DNA of 56,132 nt from positions 1 through 56,132 of the IMG/VR virus record IMGVR_UViG_3300049491_000181; one strand, written 5' to 3'. This document shows, piece by piece, positions 1 to 8,712 of this stretch. Every line of letters starts with the position of its first letter. Position 1 is the first letter of the stretch. The notes under the pieces are model-generated. The model was given only the letters and a program-made list of their open reading frames with translations, was not told the DNA's origin and searched no databases. The DNA is from a virus. The position numbers were made by a program, and so were the translations under genes.

Positions 1-1325
1 CGCGCCGCGCGTTCCTGAAGACTGGTGGACTCCTCACTGACGAATTCTTGCCGAAGTTTGCCGACCAAATCAACAAGACGTTTGGTGACACGAAGCAGGT
101 GTCCGGCTACGTTGCCGAAATGGCGAAGTTGAAAAACGCCTTTGCCGAAGTGCTTGTGGCCCTCGGGGATGCCGGGGCGTTCAACGCGCTTACACAGGGG
201 TTGGCCGGCGTTACTGAAGTCATCAAGAGTGTGGCAATTGAGTTTGGGCTTTGGGGTAAGGTTGTCGGCCTGACGTATGACGCGATCAAAAGCGGCAACT
301 TCAGCGGCTTGGGCGACAAGATAAGCACGGAGATTGATAAGGCCGATCTTGCGTTCAAGGCGTTGGCCGCTAGTTCGGCGTCGGCCGGCACGGGCGTCAA
401 AAACTTCTCCTCCGGCGTCGCCGATGAATTCGGCGGCACTATCCAGATCACAGAGCAAACGACCAAGGTTATCACTCAGCTTTCGGAGGAGTCGAAGGCG
501 GCAAGCAAGATTCTGAGCGAGATGGGGCTGAACCCTGGCAAGCTGAAGGATCAAGTTTCAGACTTCCAACTTGCCCTTATCAATCTTGTCGAGTTGAGCG
601 GCGTTGCGGCCAATCAGATTCTCAACGCCTTCGATAAGGCGCTAAACACATCGAAGAATATCGAGGACATCAACCTAGTCGGTGATGCCCTGGCCACGGC
701 ATTCACCAACGGCGATATCTCCGCCTCACAGTTCACTGACAAGGTCGGCGACCTCGCGAAGAAGCAAACGGAGTTGATGAAGGCCATCGACCCGACCATC
801 AAGACGATGGCGCAGCAGAAGGCGGAGATGGACAAGGCCGCAGATGCCGCGTCCAAACTCGAACTTGAATACGCCAAGCTCAAGTCTGCCGAATTCATCA
901 AGGGCCTGGAGTTCAAAGCCCAGATCGACGTTGCCCAGATTCAGGCCGATGTGGAGAAGGTGAAGGCCGCTTTCGAGTCGATCAACAACACGATCACCGT
1001 CACCACCGAAGCGACATCGGACCTGTTCAAGCTATTCGCAGAGAATGCGAACACATTGACTTTTTCGCAGCTGGCCGATATCAAGCAACAAATCGAATTC
1101 GAGAACAAGATCAAGCAAGAGGCTTTCGAGCTTCAGAAACAACTAGTGCAGGCGCAGATTGCCGCGATGACGGCGACCACTGCGAAGCTCTTAGCAGGCG
1201 ACGCGCTCATCAAGATCGACGGCGCCGGCTTGCAGCCGCAGCTGGAGGCGTTCATGTGGGAAGTGCTCAAGGCCATTCAAATCAAGGTGAATCAGGACGG
1301 GCTGAAACTCCTGCTGGGCGTCTGA
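1..1325 (+). CDS. Tail tape measure protein, C-terminal part (continues from 55268)
   Basis: Tape-measure protein that sets tail length and is packed inside the tail tube. This is the 3' part of a gene that starts at 55268 and crosses the circular joint in the same frame; the joined product is 685 residues. The part here is alanine-, lysine- and glutamine-rich with long predicted helices and coiled coil, as usual in this family. The ATG after its TGA follows one base later (1327), so the downstream tail gene is coupled. Bases 1-6 do not match 56001-56006, so the first two codons of the window should be read from the other end. A start codon inside this piece is not needed. Confidence 0.9.
   Translation, partial: RRAFLKTGGLLTDEFLPKFADQINKTFGDTKQVSGYVAEMAKLKNAFAEVLVALGDAGAFNALTQGLAGVTEVIKSVAIEFGLWGKVVGLTYDAIKSGNFSGLGDKISTEIDKADLAFKALAASSASAGTGVKNFSSGVADEFGGTIQITEQTTKVITQLSEESKAASKILSEMGLNPGKLKDQVSDFQLALINLVELSGVAANQILNAFDKALNTSKNIEDINLVGDALATAFTNGDISASQFTDKVGDLAKKQTELMKAIDPTIKTMAQQKAEMDKAADAASKLELEYAKLKSAEFIKGLEFKAQIDVAQIQADVEKVKAAFESINNTITVTTEATSDLFKLFAENANTLTFSQLADIKQQIEFENKIKQEAFELQKQLVQAQIAAMTATTAKLLAGDALIKIDGAGLQPQLEAFMWEVLKAIQIKVNQDGLKLLLGV
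7..132. repeat. Terminal direct repeat, copy 1 (contig overlap)
   Basis: These 126 bases are identical to 56007-56132. The repeat lies within the tape-measure reading frame and keeps that frame when the ends are joined. This is the signature of a circular or circularly permuted genome cut at an arbitrary point by assembly, rather than a physical terminal repeat. Confidence 0.95.
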
Positions 1326-1326
1326 A

Positions 1327-1680
1327 ATGCTTAATACCCTTTCCACCATCGCCTACGATCCTGGCGGCTATGTCGAGCTTCAGGTCACGGAGGAAACCAC
1401 GCCCGGCGAAACGCGGCGCCGCGTGAACCGGGTTGCGACCCTGGACGGCAGCGCCGCGGTGAATGACGGCGGGTTCTCCGAAGCGGATCGGACGATTGAC
1501 CTCGCATGGATCAACAACGCGACGATCGACGCGCTGGTTGACCGCATGACGCAGTTCTACACACGCATCAACGTCTCCACTCGCGCAGGGGTCTTCCGCG
1601 CTGTCCCTGAAGTGTTTACGCCGGGCGGCACTGGTGAGTCACGGTTGCGCCTGCTTGTCATCTCCAAACTTTCCGTATGA
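1327..1680 (+). CDS. Distal tail protein, uncharacterised
   Basis: 117-residue protein directly after the tape measure (one base between stop and start). It is rich in short beta-type stretches and charged residues with no transmembrane segment. In siphophages the position after the tape measure is held by distal-tail or tail-tip proteins, so that role is inferred from context only. I recognise no family from the sequence. Confidence 0.75.
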   Translation: MLNTLSTIAYDPGGYVELQVTEETTPGETRRRVNRVATLDGSAAVNDGGFSEADRTIDLAWINNATIDALVDRMTQFYTRINVSTRAGVFRAVPEVFTPGGTGESRLRLLVISKLSV

Positions 1681-1687
1681 GGCGCAC

Positions 1688-2074
1688 ATGACCGTCCCAC
1701 TTGTTCCAACTTGGCACGCCCAGGTGCTGATTGACGCCCACACGGCGCTCCTCGCGCTGGTTGATGCCGGCACCGCCGGATCAGTCAAGGTGCGCGACGC
1801 TGCCGATGTGCTTTTGGCGACCATCGTGCTAACCGATCCTGCCGGAACCGTTCACGGAACTACCGGACAACTGACGATCACCGACGCGGGGCCTGTAAAC
1901 GCCGTGGCCAGCGGGACTGCTGCATATGCTGAACTTTGTAGTTCGGCAGGCACGGTCTATCTGGCGTTGCCGGCGCAACAGGGCGTCGCGGCAGTCTCTG
2001 GCTACGCGGTTTTGAATACGTTGGTCATCGTGTCTGGCCTCCCCGTCGAGCTTATCAGCTTCACGATTGGATAA
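1688..2074 (+). CDS. Small tail-region protein, uncharacterised
   Basis: 128 residues from the ATG at 1688 (MTVPLVPTW), which lies seven bases after the previous stop. An in-frame upstream start at 1634 would overlap the preceding gene by 47 bases and is less likely. The product is rich in Ala, Val, Thr and Gly and looks like a beta-sandwich structural protein. It sits in the tail-tip operon, but its exact role is unknown. Confidence 0.7.
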   Translation: MTVPLVPTWHAQVLIDAHTALLALVDAGTAGSVKVRDAADVLLATIVLTDPAGTVHGTTGQLTITDAGPVNAVASGTAAYAELCSSAGTVYLALPAQQGVAAVSGYAVLNTLVIVSGLPVELISFTIG

Positions 2075-2080
2075 TGCGCC

Positions 2081-3019
2081 ATGGCAACTCCAACTGAATA
2101 CCGATCCACAGACGCCTCCGCGCCGGTCCTGACCGGCGAGGTCGGGAAGCTGAATGCGCTGCTGAAGGCCATCTTGGTCGATGGGTACGGCGCGAAATCC
2201 GCGGCGGGCTGGACGATGCCGTACAACTCCGGTACTGATTACGCGATGTTCCGCCAAGGCGCCGGCCTCCAGCACTACCTCTGGTGCAACGACACTAACG
2301 CGCAAATGTCGCGGCTCGTTGGCTACGTCACCGCCAGCAGCCACACGGCGGGAACAAACCCGTTCCCCACGGAGACGCAATTTTCGGCAGGGCTGTACGC
2401 CCGTAAGTCGATCACCGCCAGCGCCACGGCTCGCCCGTGGATTTGTTGGGCGACGGACAAGCACTTTGCCCTGTTCATCCTGGGCGGGTCCACCGTGCTC
2501 ACGACTCCGGGCGGCGGTGATAGCCATGTATTCTTCGGGCAGATGTACGCCCCGGCGTTAAGCGGGGATGTTTTTCATTCGTTGTTGATCGCGGCGTCCG
2601 ATACTTCCACCACCTCCACGGCCGGCGCCATCACTCGGCAAGTATTGACTCCTCTTGGACTCACGCTGGCCGGGCACTACATGCCGCAGAGTTACACGCA
2701 GTCGGGTGGGGCGATCAACGTTGGCAAGAGGGCGAACCAGATTTATGCTCAGAGCCAGTCGGGCGGCTCGGGCGGGTCGGCTTACCCGGAGCCGTGCAGC
2801 GGCGGACTGCATCTCAGCCGGATGTCGATCCTGGAGACGGCGTTGCCGAATCGCGGTTATCTGCCGGGCATCTGGAGCGTTGGTCACTCCTACTCGAATT
2901 TCACGCACCTCGATACGCTGACCGGGAACAGCACGTTGTCCGGCAAAAGCTTCACGCTTGTCGGCAATTCCGCTGGCGCGGCGAGTTGTGTCGCTATCGA
3001 AACGAATGGAGGCTGGTAA
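2081..3019 (+). CDS. Putative tail-tip structural protein
   Basis: 312-residue protein in the tail-tip operon, ATG six bases after the previous stop. Low in lysine, rich in Gly, Ser, Thr and aromatic residues, with a Gly/Ser-rich linker near residues 226-232. This composition is typical of secreted or virion beta-structure. The next gene begins on the base after its TAA. I take it as a virion protein of the distal tail; no enzyme motif is visible. Confidence 0.75.
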   Translation: MATPTEYRSTDASAPVLTGEVGKLNALLKAILVDGYGAKSAAGWTMPYNSGTDYAMFRQGAGLQHYLWCNDTNAQMSRLVGYVTASSHTAGTNPFPTETQFSAGLYARKSITASATARPWICWATDKHFALFILGGSTVLTTPGGGDSHVFFGQMYAPALSGDVFHSLLIAASDTSTTSTAGAITRQVLTPLGLTLAGHYMPQSYTQSGGAINVGKRANQIYAQSQSGGSGGSAYPEPCSGGLHLSRMSILETALPNRGYLPGIWSVGHSYSNFTHLDTLTGNSTLSGKSFTLVGNSAGAASCVAIETNGGW

Positions 3020-3337
3020 ATGGCTGCGCTTGGCGCCGTAGGCCAGCAAGGATCGCCGGACGATCTGAGCATGAGCATGTTCACGATCACCGTCGCGTTG
3101 CCGGCTGCAACATTATCGATCAGCGGCGTTATCTACGATGACACCGCAACCGTGGCGGAGCGCGTTGTACGGGCCTATCGACGTTCGGATGGGGTCTTGC
3201 TTGGCGAAGACACGAGCAACGCCGGGACGGGCGCCTACAGCATCGCGCTCCCACCGGGGGAGGTGTACCGGGTGGTCCTGGACGATTCGGCAGGGACGCT
3301 TTACAATGACCTGATAGACCGGGTCATTCCGGCTTGA
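3020..3337 (+). CDS. Small Ig/carboxypeptidase-regulatory-like tail protein
   Basis: 105 residues. The part from about residue 33 (ISGVIYDDTATVAERVVRAY onward, ending in a GxYSIALPPGEVYRVVL strand) resembles the carboxypeptidase regulatory-like beta-sandwich found on phage tail tips, which may bind cell-surface sugars. The ATG follows the upstream stop with no gap, which suggests reinitiation. Family assignment is by eye only. Confidence 0.7.
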   Translation: MAALGAVGQQGSPDDLSMSMFTITVALPAATLSISGVIYDDTATVAERVVRAYRRSDGVLLGEDTSNAGTGAYSIALPPGEVYRVVLDDSAGTLYNDLIDRVIPA

Positions 3338-3341
3338 CGCC

Positions 3342-4196
3342 ATGCCGTATACGCGGCCAGACTTCGACGCTGCCGACGCGACTTTCGATGGCCCCGCGGC
3401 GTACACGTTGCCCGACTTCGACGCGGCGGACGCGACGTTTTTCACCGGGACACCGGAACTCTACGTTTCTGTGCCGAGTCCGCTTGGCGCCGTGCTGTTG
3501 CTCGCCTCGATTACCACCGGCGTTCGTGTCGCGGTTGCGTCACCACTAGGCGCAGCGCGCGCCCTGTTCACAATCCCGACTGCCGCGCGCATCTCCGTCG
3601 CCAGCCCACTCGGGTCTCCGGCCGTATTCGGGTTCACCGACTTTACGCCGGCACTTGACGATGCGGCAACGACACGTTACGTCATGGACCTTGAGACGCC
3701 TGACGGGGCTGTTCGCGTTCCGATAAGTTCCTGGCAAGCAACATTACAAGTCACGAACCTTTCATATGTTGGCGCGACGATCCCGGCTTGTGCTGATTGG
3801 ATCGAAACGATTAACGCCGCAACGGAGTTCGTCATCTACCGTTGCACGACCCTTATTACCGGGCAGCAGATAGAGCAAGAGTTAGCCCGCGCGCCATTGG
3901 ATACCGTGCAATTCGATCAGGGGCCGACGAACCACACCGCCAGCATTTCCGGTTATGGCCCGGCGTTCGAGGCGCAGACCGACCCTGACCCGTTGTATGA
4001 CCGCACGCTACAGCACGTTCGGAGTCTGAGCGTGTATGTGTCGGGCGTCCGGGCGCGTTGCGCAATCGATTGGATGCTGCGGCCGGGGCAGCGCGCCTTC
4101 TACGGCGAGGCGGCTTCCATGATCGTTACGTACATGAATCTGTACGCCACGAACGGAGGCGATCAATACATGGATGTTGGCGAGCGCATCTCATGA
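3342..4196 (+). CDS. Tail-region protein with internal repeats
   Basis: 284 residues. The N-terminus holds two copies of a PDFDAADATF-type unit (about residues 5-14 and 23-32), followed by three SPLGx-centred units near residues 46, 67 and 88. The remaining 180 residues look globular and include a QFDQGPTNHTASISGYGP stretch typical of phage tail-assembly proteins. The stop overlaps the next ATG as ATGA, showing translational coupling. Probably a tail-tip component; the repeats may be a flexible adaptor. Confidence 0.75.
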   Translation: MPYTRPDFDAADATFDGPAAYTLPDFDAADATFFTGTPELYVSVPSPLGAVLLLASITTGVRVAVASPLGAARALFTIPTAARISVASPLGSPAVFGFTDFTPALDDAATTRYVMDLETPDGAVRVPISSWQATLQVTNLSYVGATIPACADWIETINAATEFVIYRCTTLITGQQIEQELARAPLDTVQFDQGPTNHTASISGYGPAFEAQTDPDPLYDRTLQHVRSLSVYVSGVRARCAIDWMLRPGQRAFYGEAASMIVTYMNLYATNGGDQYMDVGERIS

Positions 4197-5641
4197 GCTA
4201 CGCGCTGGTCACTGGCGGCGGGACGGATGGCCTTTACACCATCGAGCTTGATTGGGGCGCGGCGCAAAAGGCGGCGCTCCTCGCCGCGCTCAGCACGATC
4301 CAAGTGGCCAACGAGACGAAGATCGAACTTCAGCAGATCGTGGTCGATCAACACGACGCTAACGAAGCTGCCGCGGCGCAGCAGTTGGCGGAGGTAGTGG
4401 ACTTTTTCATGTCACAAACGCCGGAGGAGCAGGCCGCGGGCGGCACGGCGTTTTTCAAGCTGTACACGTTTCTGTATCAGAAAGCACTTAAGCTTCAACA
4501 GGCTTCGATCCCTGCCCGGCTTGCACTCCAGACGCTGAAGCAGAAACAAACCCAAGTCTATAAGCAGATTGCCTATTGGAACAACTTTGTCGCCATCGAG
4601 TCACGCAGCGCGTGGTGCGTCGATTTCACGGAAGACGCAACCGGCTTTGTCGGCATCGTTTCGATCAACGGCGAGTCGGAAACGTTGCTCATCTTTCCTG
4701 GCGGTGACACGCCGGTCTTGGCGGTTGACGGGTTGCTATCGGCGCGGGAACTGATGTCCCCAGAGCAAGCATACTTCAACGCCGCGATCCTGCCAGGATG
4801 GCAAAAGGACAAGCCCACCTATAGAACCGGCACGATCACGAGCTTGGACTACAACGCATCGACTGCGACGATTGAACTTGACGACGCGACTTCAAGCGCG
4901 CAAGGCCTCAACATCAACTGGGAAACCACGTTTACCAATGTGCCGGTTGAATATATGACGTGCCACGCCGTGGCCTTCAACAACGGCGATAAGGCCGTGG
5001 TCGATTTCAACCTTTCACAGACAACAGGAGGCGGCTACCCGAAGATCATCGGTTTTGTTGATCACCCAAAGCAGTGCGGGCTTTACCTTGCGGGGTCTGC
5101 AAGCATCGGCGAAGGGCTTATTGCGGGAGAGTCGAGTGTAGGCCAAAATTTATTCTTCTTCATTCCATCGGCAGCGGCAGCGGCAAACTTTACGTTGATT
5201 CTTGCAAATGCTTCAGCTGTTGTTGTAGAGGGGCGCATTAATAAGGGCGCATGGCAGTCATACGAGCGCACAACTCCTCCAGCCGTTGGCGAAGCATGGC
5301 GGCTGGGTGGCGTATCGTCCAACATGCTTATCGACTTTAGCACCGGCTCGATTGTTTTTCCATTTAATAGAAGCATTCGCGTTCTGATACACGACCGCTA
5401 TCAGGCTTTTGCGGTCGGCGATGTTTGGGAAGTACGAATGACGTTGTTCGGCAATGTTGAATTCAACGTAGCGTATGAATGGCACGGCATACCGCCAGGC
5501 GGCACCCCGGATGGTGGCGGTTTTTACTATGGCGAGACAGTCCGCATGCGCAGTCGAGGTGGCGTGAACCTCACATACGATAGTGATCCACCTAACACCT
5601 ACATTGAGCAACTCAATTACGTTCTTTTCTCGGAGGAGTGA
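4193..5641 (+). CDS. Large tail-tip structural protein
   Basis: 482 residues from the ATG at 4193, which overlaps the stop of the previous gene. Residues about 10-150 are predicted helical (AAQKAALLAALSTIQVANET and similar), perhaps a tail-attachment coiled coil. The rest is beta-rich with many aromatic residues and a Gly-rich end. This is the last of the tail-tip operon genes and may be a central fibre or tip protein. No enzyme motif is visible. Confidence 0.75.
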   Translation: MSYALVTGGGTDGLYTIELDWGAAQKAALLAALSTIQVANETKIELQQIVVDQHDANEAAAAQQLAEVVDFFMSQTPEEQAAGGTAFFKLYTFLYQKALKLQQASIPARLALQTLKQKQTQVYKQIAYWNNFVAIESRSAWCVDFTEDATGFVGIVSINGESETLLIFPGGDTPVLAVDGLLSARELMSPEQAYFNAAILPGWQKDKPTYRTGTITSLDYNASTATIELDDATSSAQGLNINWETTFTNVPVEYMTCHAVAFNNGDKAVVDFNLSQTTGGGYPKIIGFVDHPKQCGLYLAGSASIGEGLIAGESSVGQNLFFFIPSAAAAANFTLILANASAVVVEGRINKGAWQSYERTTPPAVGEAWRLGGVSSNMLIDFSTGSIVFPFNRSIRVLIHDRYQAFAVGDVWEVRMTLFGNVEFNVAYEWHGIPPGGTPDGGGFYYGETVRMRSRGGVNLTYDSDPPNTYIEQLNYVLFSEE

Positions 5642-5647
5642 ACCATA

Positions 5648-6094
5648 ATGATCGTCACCACCGAAATCACCGGCATCCCCGCGGCGCAGAAGTTGTTGTT
5701 GTGGCTGGTGCCGAATATCCGCGAGCAGTCGGTCACGGACCTCGCCGAAGTCGCGCTGGGCGTCATCAAATCCGGCGCCGCGAAGCACACGAAAACCGGC
5801 ACGTTGCAAAGCTCCGTCTTCAACAAGGAGGTCTCCCCATTCTCGCGACTGGTCGGGCATGACCTGCTGATTGCACCGCACGCGCCGTTCCCGATCCACG
5901 GCACGAAGCCACACAAAATCTTCCCGAAGAAGGCGGGCGGCGTGCTAGCGTGGCAGGTCGGCGGCACCACCATCTTCGCCAAGTACGTCAACCACCCCGG
6001 CAACAAACCCGACGATTACATTCAAGGTGCCATCGACACCGCTGCGGCACAATTGCCGAAGATCATCGGCGACATCATCAAGGGAGCACCGTAA
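5648..6094 (+). CDS. HK97 gp10-like head-tail/tail completion protein
   Basis: 148 residues with the pattern of the HK97 gp10 family: an N-terminal helix, the KSGAAKHTKTGTLQSSV segment, an APFPIHGTKPHKIFPKK core and a PDDYIQGAIDTAAAQLPKI C-terminal helix. The family acts in head-tail joining or tail completion. Its usual place is between capsid and tail tube, whereas here it lies after the tail-tip genes. The stop overlaps the next ATG. Confidence 0.75.
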   Translation: MIVTTEITGIPAAQKLLLWLVPNIREQSVTDLAEVALGVIKSGAAKHTKTGTLQSSVFNKEVSPFSRLVGHDLLIAPHAPFPIHGTKPHKIFPKKAGGVLAWQVGGTTIFAKYVNHPGNKPDDYIQGAIDTAAAQLPKIIGDIIKGAP

Positions 6095-6423
6095 TGGCCA
6101 CGCTATATACATACCCCGACACCTACCTCGCCCCATTCTGCAACGAGGACCGCGAAGGCCGGGCCACGGAGGAGGTCGAAATTCTGGAGGCTGTCGGCGG
6201 GCGCACTTTCGATGCTGATTGGACCGAAAAGCTCATCATCCTTCAGACCTACATCATTGTCTGCATCGAGTGCCAAGCGCAGCTTGATGACCTCTTTGAT
6301 GTGAAGTTGAAAAAGTACCGGGAGGAGTTCGATATCCAGTTGGCGCGCGCCCGAGACGCCGCCGACATCACAGCTGACACGGTTGGCCCGGGCGTCTATT
6401 CAATCCCTGTCGTGAGGTTGTAA
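6094..6423 (+). CDS. Putative head-tail connector protein
   Basis: 109 residues; the ATG at 6094 overlaps the upstream TAA. Mostly helical, with an acidic N-terminus and a run of helices from about residue 40 to 90. Size, fold and neighbours (gp10-like before, tail-terminator-like after) fit an adaptor or connector between portal and tail. This is inference from context; no motif proves it. Confidence 0.6.
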   Translation: MATLYTYPDTYLAPFCNEDREGRATEEVEILEAVGGRTFDADWTEKLIILQTYIIVCIECQAQLDDLFDVKLKKYREEFDIQLARARDAADITADTVGPGVYSIPVVRL

Positions 6424-6427
6424 GACC

Positions 6428-7225
6428 ATGATGACCGCCCTGCTGAACGCCCGCGACGCTTTCCGAAGCATCGCCCGGGTGGTGACCTGCGAGATTGGTG
6501 ACGAGGCGAACATGTCCCCGGAGAATTACCCGATGATCCGGCTGGTGCCGGTCAGGGTCACCCCTGGGTTGCCGATGAATGGGCGCGCCATCGACACCAA
6601 CATCATTTTCGGCATGGCCCTGGCCAACCCGCTCGGGCTTACTGCCGTGTATCAGGGGCTGTCCGACTTTGAAGCTGAAATCCTGGCCGTGTTGCGCACT
6701 CTGAATGGCCGGTACGTCGAAACGGTCACCGACCAGGACACATTACCGATGTATAAGCGCATGGCGATCAGGTGCCAGATCGATGAGCCGGTGTTGCCAC
6801 ACGTCAAAGCGGCTATCCACGCCACGAGCGTCACACTGACCCAGGAGGCGGCGGTTGCGGCACCACTTGTTCCGTTCGCCCGCACCCTGCACATCTCCGA
6901 TGCCGCAGACTGGACGGTTGACCTCGCTGCCGGGGAAGTCGAGCGGTTGCTGAATGGCGCCACCACGATCCGATCAAGGTTAACCCTGACAGGGTTTGTT
7001 ACCGGCCCCGATGGTGCAACCGTTGAGATTGGGATTCTGGCCGAAGGCACACCCGTGGGGAACCGTCAAATCTGTGATATTTCCACCCTAGACGGCCCTC
7101 GTAGCTTTGAGGTGGTGGTACCCCACACGGACACCCTTGCGACGGCCTACAGCGCCCAGGTTACAGGGTCGGAGGGCGGTGATTACACCTTCACCGACCT
7201 CAAGCTCGTGGGCGAGGGGATTTGA
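6428..7225 (+). CDS. Putative tail terminator with extra C-terminal domain
   Basis: 265 residues. The N-terminal ~140 residues (ALLNARDAFRSIARVVTCEI..., then YPMIRLVPVRV) look like a tail-terminator or minor-tail protein of the lambda gpU/HK97 gp9 type. The C-terminal ~120 residues form a separate beta-rich domain, possibly an Ig-like or carbohydrate-binding fold. ATG ATG at 6428/6431 gives two possible starts. A fused extra domain on a terminator is unusual and may decorate the head-tail joint. Confidence 0.6.
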   Translation: MMTALLNARDAFRSIARVVTCEIGDEANMSPENYPMIRLVPVRVTPGLPMNGRAIDTNIIFGMALANPLGLTAVYQGLSDFEAEILAVLRTLNGRYVETVTDQDTLPMYKRMAIRCQIDEPVLPHVKAAIHATSVTLTQEAAVAAPLVPFARTLHISDAADWTVDLAAGEVERLLNGATTIRSRLTLTGFVTGPDGATVEIGILAEGTPVGNRQICDISTLDGPRSFEVVVPHTDTLATAYSAQVTGSEGGDYTFTDLKLVGEGI

Positions 7226-7228
7226 GCC

Positions 7229-7375
7229 GTGTGGTCTAAGAAGCGTCACGACCCCTACACCAGTGCCGGGGTGCGCCGGTTGAAGTGTGTTCGGTGTTCC
7301 GCCCAGGCCACCGATCAATGGCAGGTGTGCAGTGATGGGAATAATTACCGGCCATTGTGCGCATCGTCACCATAA
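7229..7375 (+). CDS. Small zinc-ribbon-like protein (GTG start)
   Basis: 48 residues beginning with GTG at 7229, four bases after the previous stop. It has CVRC near residues 20-23 and single cysteines near the C-terminus, spaced like a zinc ribbon whose last CxxC is incomplete. It may be a C-terminally shortened member of a small phage zinc-ribbon family. Codon choice looks like its neighbours. Confidence 0.5.
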   Translation: MWSKKRHDPYTSAGVRRLKCVRCSAQATDQWQVCSDGNNYRPLCASSP

Positions 7376-7389
7376 CCACGGGTGCCGAA

Positions 7390-7839
7390 ATGGATCGCCC
7401 GGGATCGAAGGACGAAGTCCAGGACGAGCGGCTAGACGCCCTTGAGCGGGTGCCCGTGCGCCACGGTGACCGGGCCATGTCTCGATCCGAAGGTCAGGGG
7501 CACGCCGACCTCCAGGATGCGCAAACACGGGTGCTGGTTCAGGGTCAACACCAGATCGCCCAGCAGATCGCGGAGCTTACGATCAGCCAGCAGAATGCCA
7601 TCGCGTGGCGCGCTGCGAGCGATGCGCGGCTGAAGGCACTGGAGCTGGCACTGGCAGACAACACGCAGGTCACGATGGATGTGCGCGACCTGTTGGACGC
7701 TTTCAAGGGCGGGTTTAAGGTCTTGGGGTGGTTGGGCACGGCGACGAAGTGGCTCGGCGCAATCGCCGCGGCGGGGATGGCGTTGTACACGGCTTTATAC
7801 ATGGTGACGCACGGTGGCAATCTACCGGGAGGCAAGTGA
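7390..7839 (+). CDS. Coiled-coil protein with C-terminal membrane segment (holin candidate)
   Basis: 149 residues from the ATG at 7390 (an in-frame start at 7357 is possible). Residues about 50-105 are a charged, Gln-rich coiled coil. One hydrophobic segment follows near residues 118-140, then a short hydrophilic tail. A coiled coil with a C-terminal membrane anchor is seen in some XhlA-like lysis proteins, and the gene lies just past the tail genes, so a role in lysis is possible but unproven. Its stop overlaps the ATG of the next gene. Confidence 0.65.
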   Translation: MDRPGSKDEVQDERLDALERVPVRHGDRAMSRSEGQGHADLQDAQTRVLVQGQHQIAQQIAELTISQQNAIAWRAASDARLKALELALADNTQVTMDVRDLLDAFKGGFKVLGWLGTATKWLGAIAAAGMALYTALYMVTHGGNLPGGK

Positions 7840-8312
7840 TGGGGGCGCTGATAGAAAAATGGACAGCCATTCTGCACAAGCCGTTGTCGCTCATTACTGC
7901 GGCGTCGGTCGGCGCGCTGATCGTTCTTTGGCACCCCATTCTGTTCGGGTGGTTGACGCGGGCGTTCGACGATGCGTTTCCTGTCTTGGTCATGGAGGGC
8001 GAGCTAGTGGGGCGCGAAGGGGACTCCGTACAGGTCCACATCGTCGGTGAGAAGTACCGTGGCACGGAGTGCGTCCTGATTCGTATTTATGGTTACGCCG
8101 TGTCGAAAGACGGCACGATGCACAACGCGGTGACCACGCGCATTGACGTTCCAGCGAGCGGCATTATCCGACCAGCCGGCAAATATGACATCGGGATTTG
8201 GAGTGTGCGGCCGGTCCATGAAGGCGCCGCCCGGGTCCGGGTCTACACCGATCATGACTGCGTCGGGCGCGTCATCAGGACGATGATTGTCGATGTTCCG
8301 CTGACGCCATGA
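7839..8312 (+). CDS. Membrane-anchored protein, uncharacterised (possible lysis role)
   Basis: 157 residues from the ATG at 7839. A hydrophobic segment lies near residues 17-40, followed by a soluble beta-rich domain of about 110 residues with two cysteines. Topology could place the domain outside the inner membrane. It overlaps both neighbours, so it is co-translated with the holin candidate and may be a spanin- or holin-associated protein. I recognise no family. Confidence 0.6.
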   Translation: MGALIEKWTAILHKPLSLITAASVGALIVLWHPILFGWLTRAFDDAFPVLVMEGELVGREGDSVQVHIVGEKYRGTECVLIRIYGYAVSKDGTMHNAVTTRIDVPASGIIRPAGKYDIGIWSVRPVHEGAARVRVYTDHDCVGRVIRTMIVDVPLTP

Positions 8313-8500
8313 ACAGGGAGCCCGGCGAAACCGACCCTGGCACGGTCGAGGTGATCGTCGGTTATCTGGTGACCCTGGCGGACGGGTATGAGGTACGTTT
8401 CGGGCCAACGCACAATCTAGCCGTAAACTACGCCATACGCCAGAGGGTGAAGCCGCCAGAGACCATGTTTGTCAAGCGAAAGGCAGAAGATGCGCGATGA
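8309..8500 (+). CDS. Small hypothetical protein
   Basis: 63 residues; its ATG overlaps the previous stop (ATGA). Soluble, charged, no recognisable motif. It is the last clear plus-strand gene before the convergent minus-strand arm. Confidence 0.6.
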   Translation: MNREPGETDPGTVEVIVGYLVTLADGYEVRFGPTHNLAVNYAIRQRVKPPETMFVKRKAEDAR

Positions 8501-8712
8501 CAAGGAACCCCAACAACCACTGCGGCGCCGGGGCCAACGAATGACTAGTGGTACCCGATCCCGGGCAAGCCCGGCTTCGAGCGGAACGACGCCGGGCAGT
8601 TGCGGACCTCAACGCCCGTGCCCCCGAAGGGGCCGTGGTCATCTTGCCAGTACGCGCGGCAGATGGCGCCAGTGATCCTCAATGCTATTCCAGGCCGAAG
8701 CCCCGGCGAGAG
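8497..8712 (+). pseudogene. Broken NUMOD4-like small gene
   Basis: An ATG at 8497 opens a 15-residue frame (MTRNPNNHCGAGANE) closed by TGA at 8542. Seven bases later (TGACTAG removed) another frame reads WYPIPGKPGFERNDAGQL and continues for about 55 sensible residues through a SSCQYARQMAP segment. The W-x-PIPG-x-x-GFE start resembles the NUMOD4 DNA-binding motif of homing endonucleases, but this is a weak match. The two parts join smoothly only if the seven bases are absent. The 3' end runs into the antisense nuclease gene. Confidence 0.35.

Noticed and set aside
7-132. Physical terminal repeat
   Set aside because: It lies inside the tape-measure gene and is short; a circular-assembly overlap explains it better.
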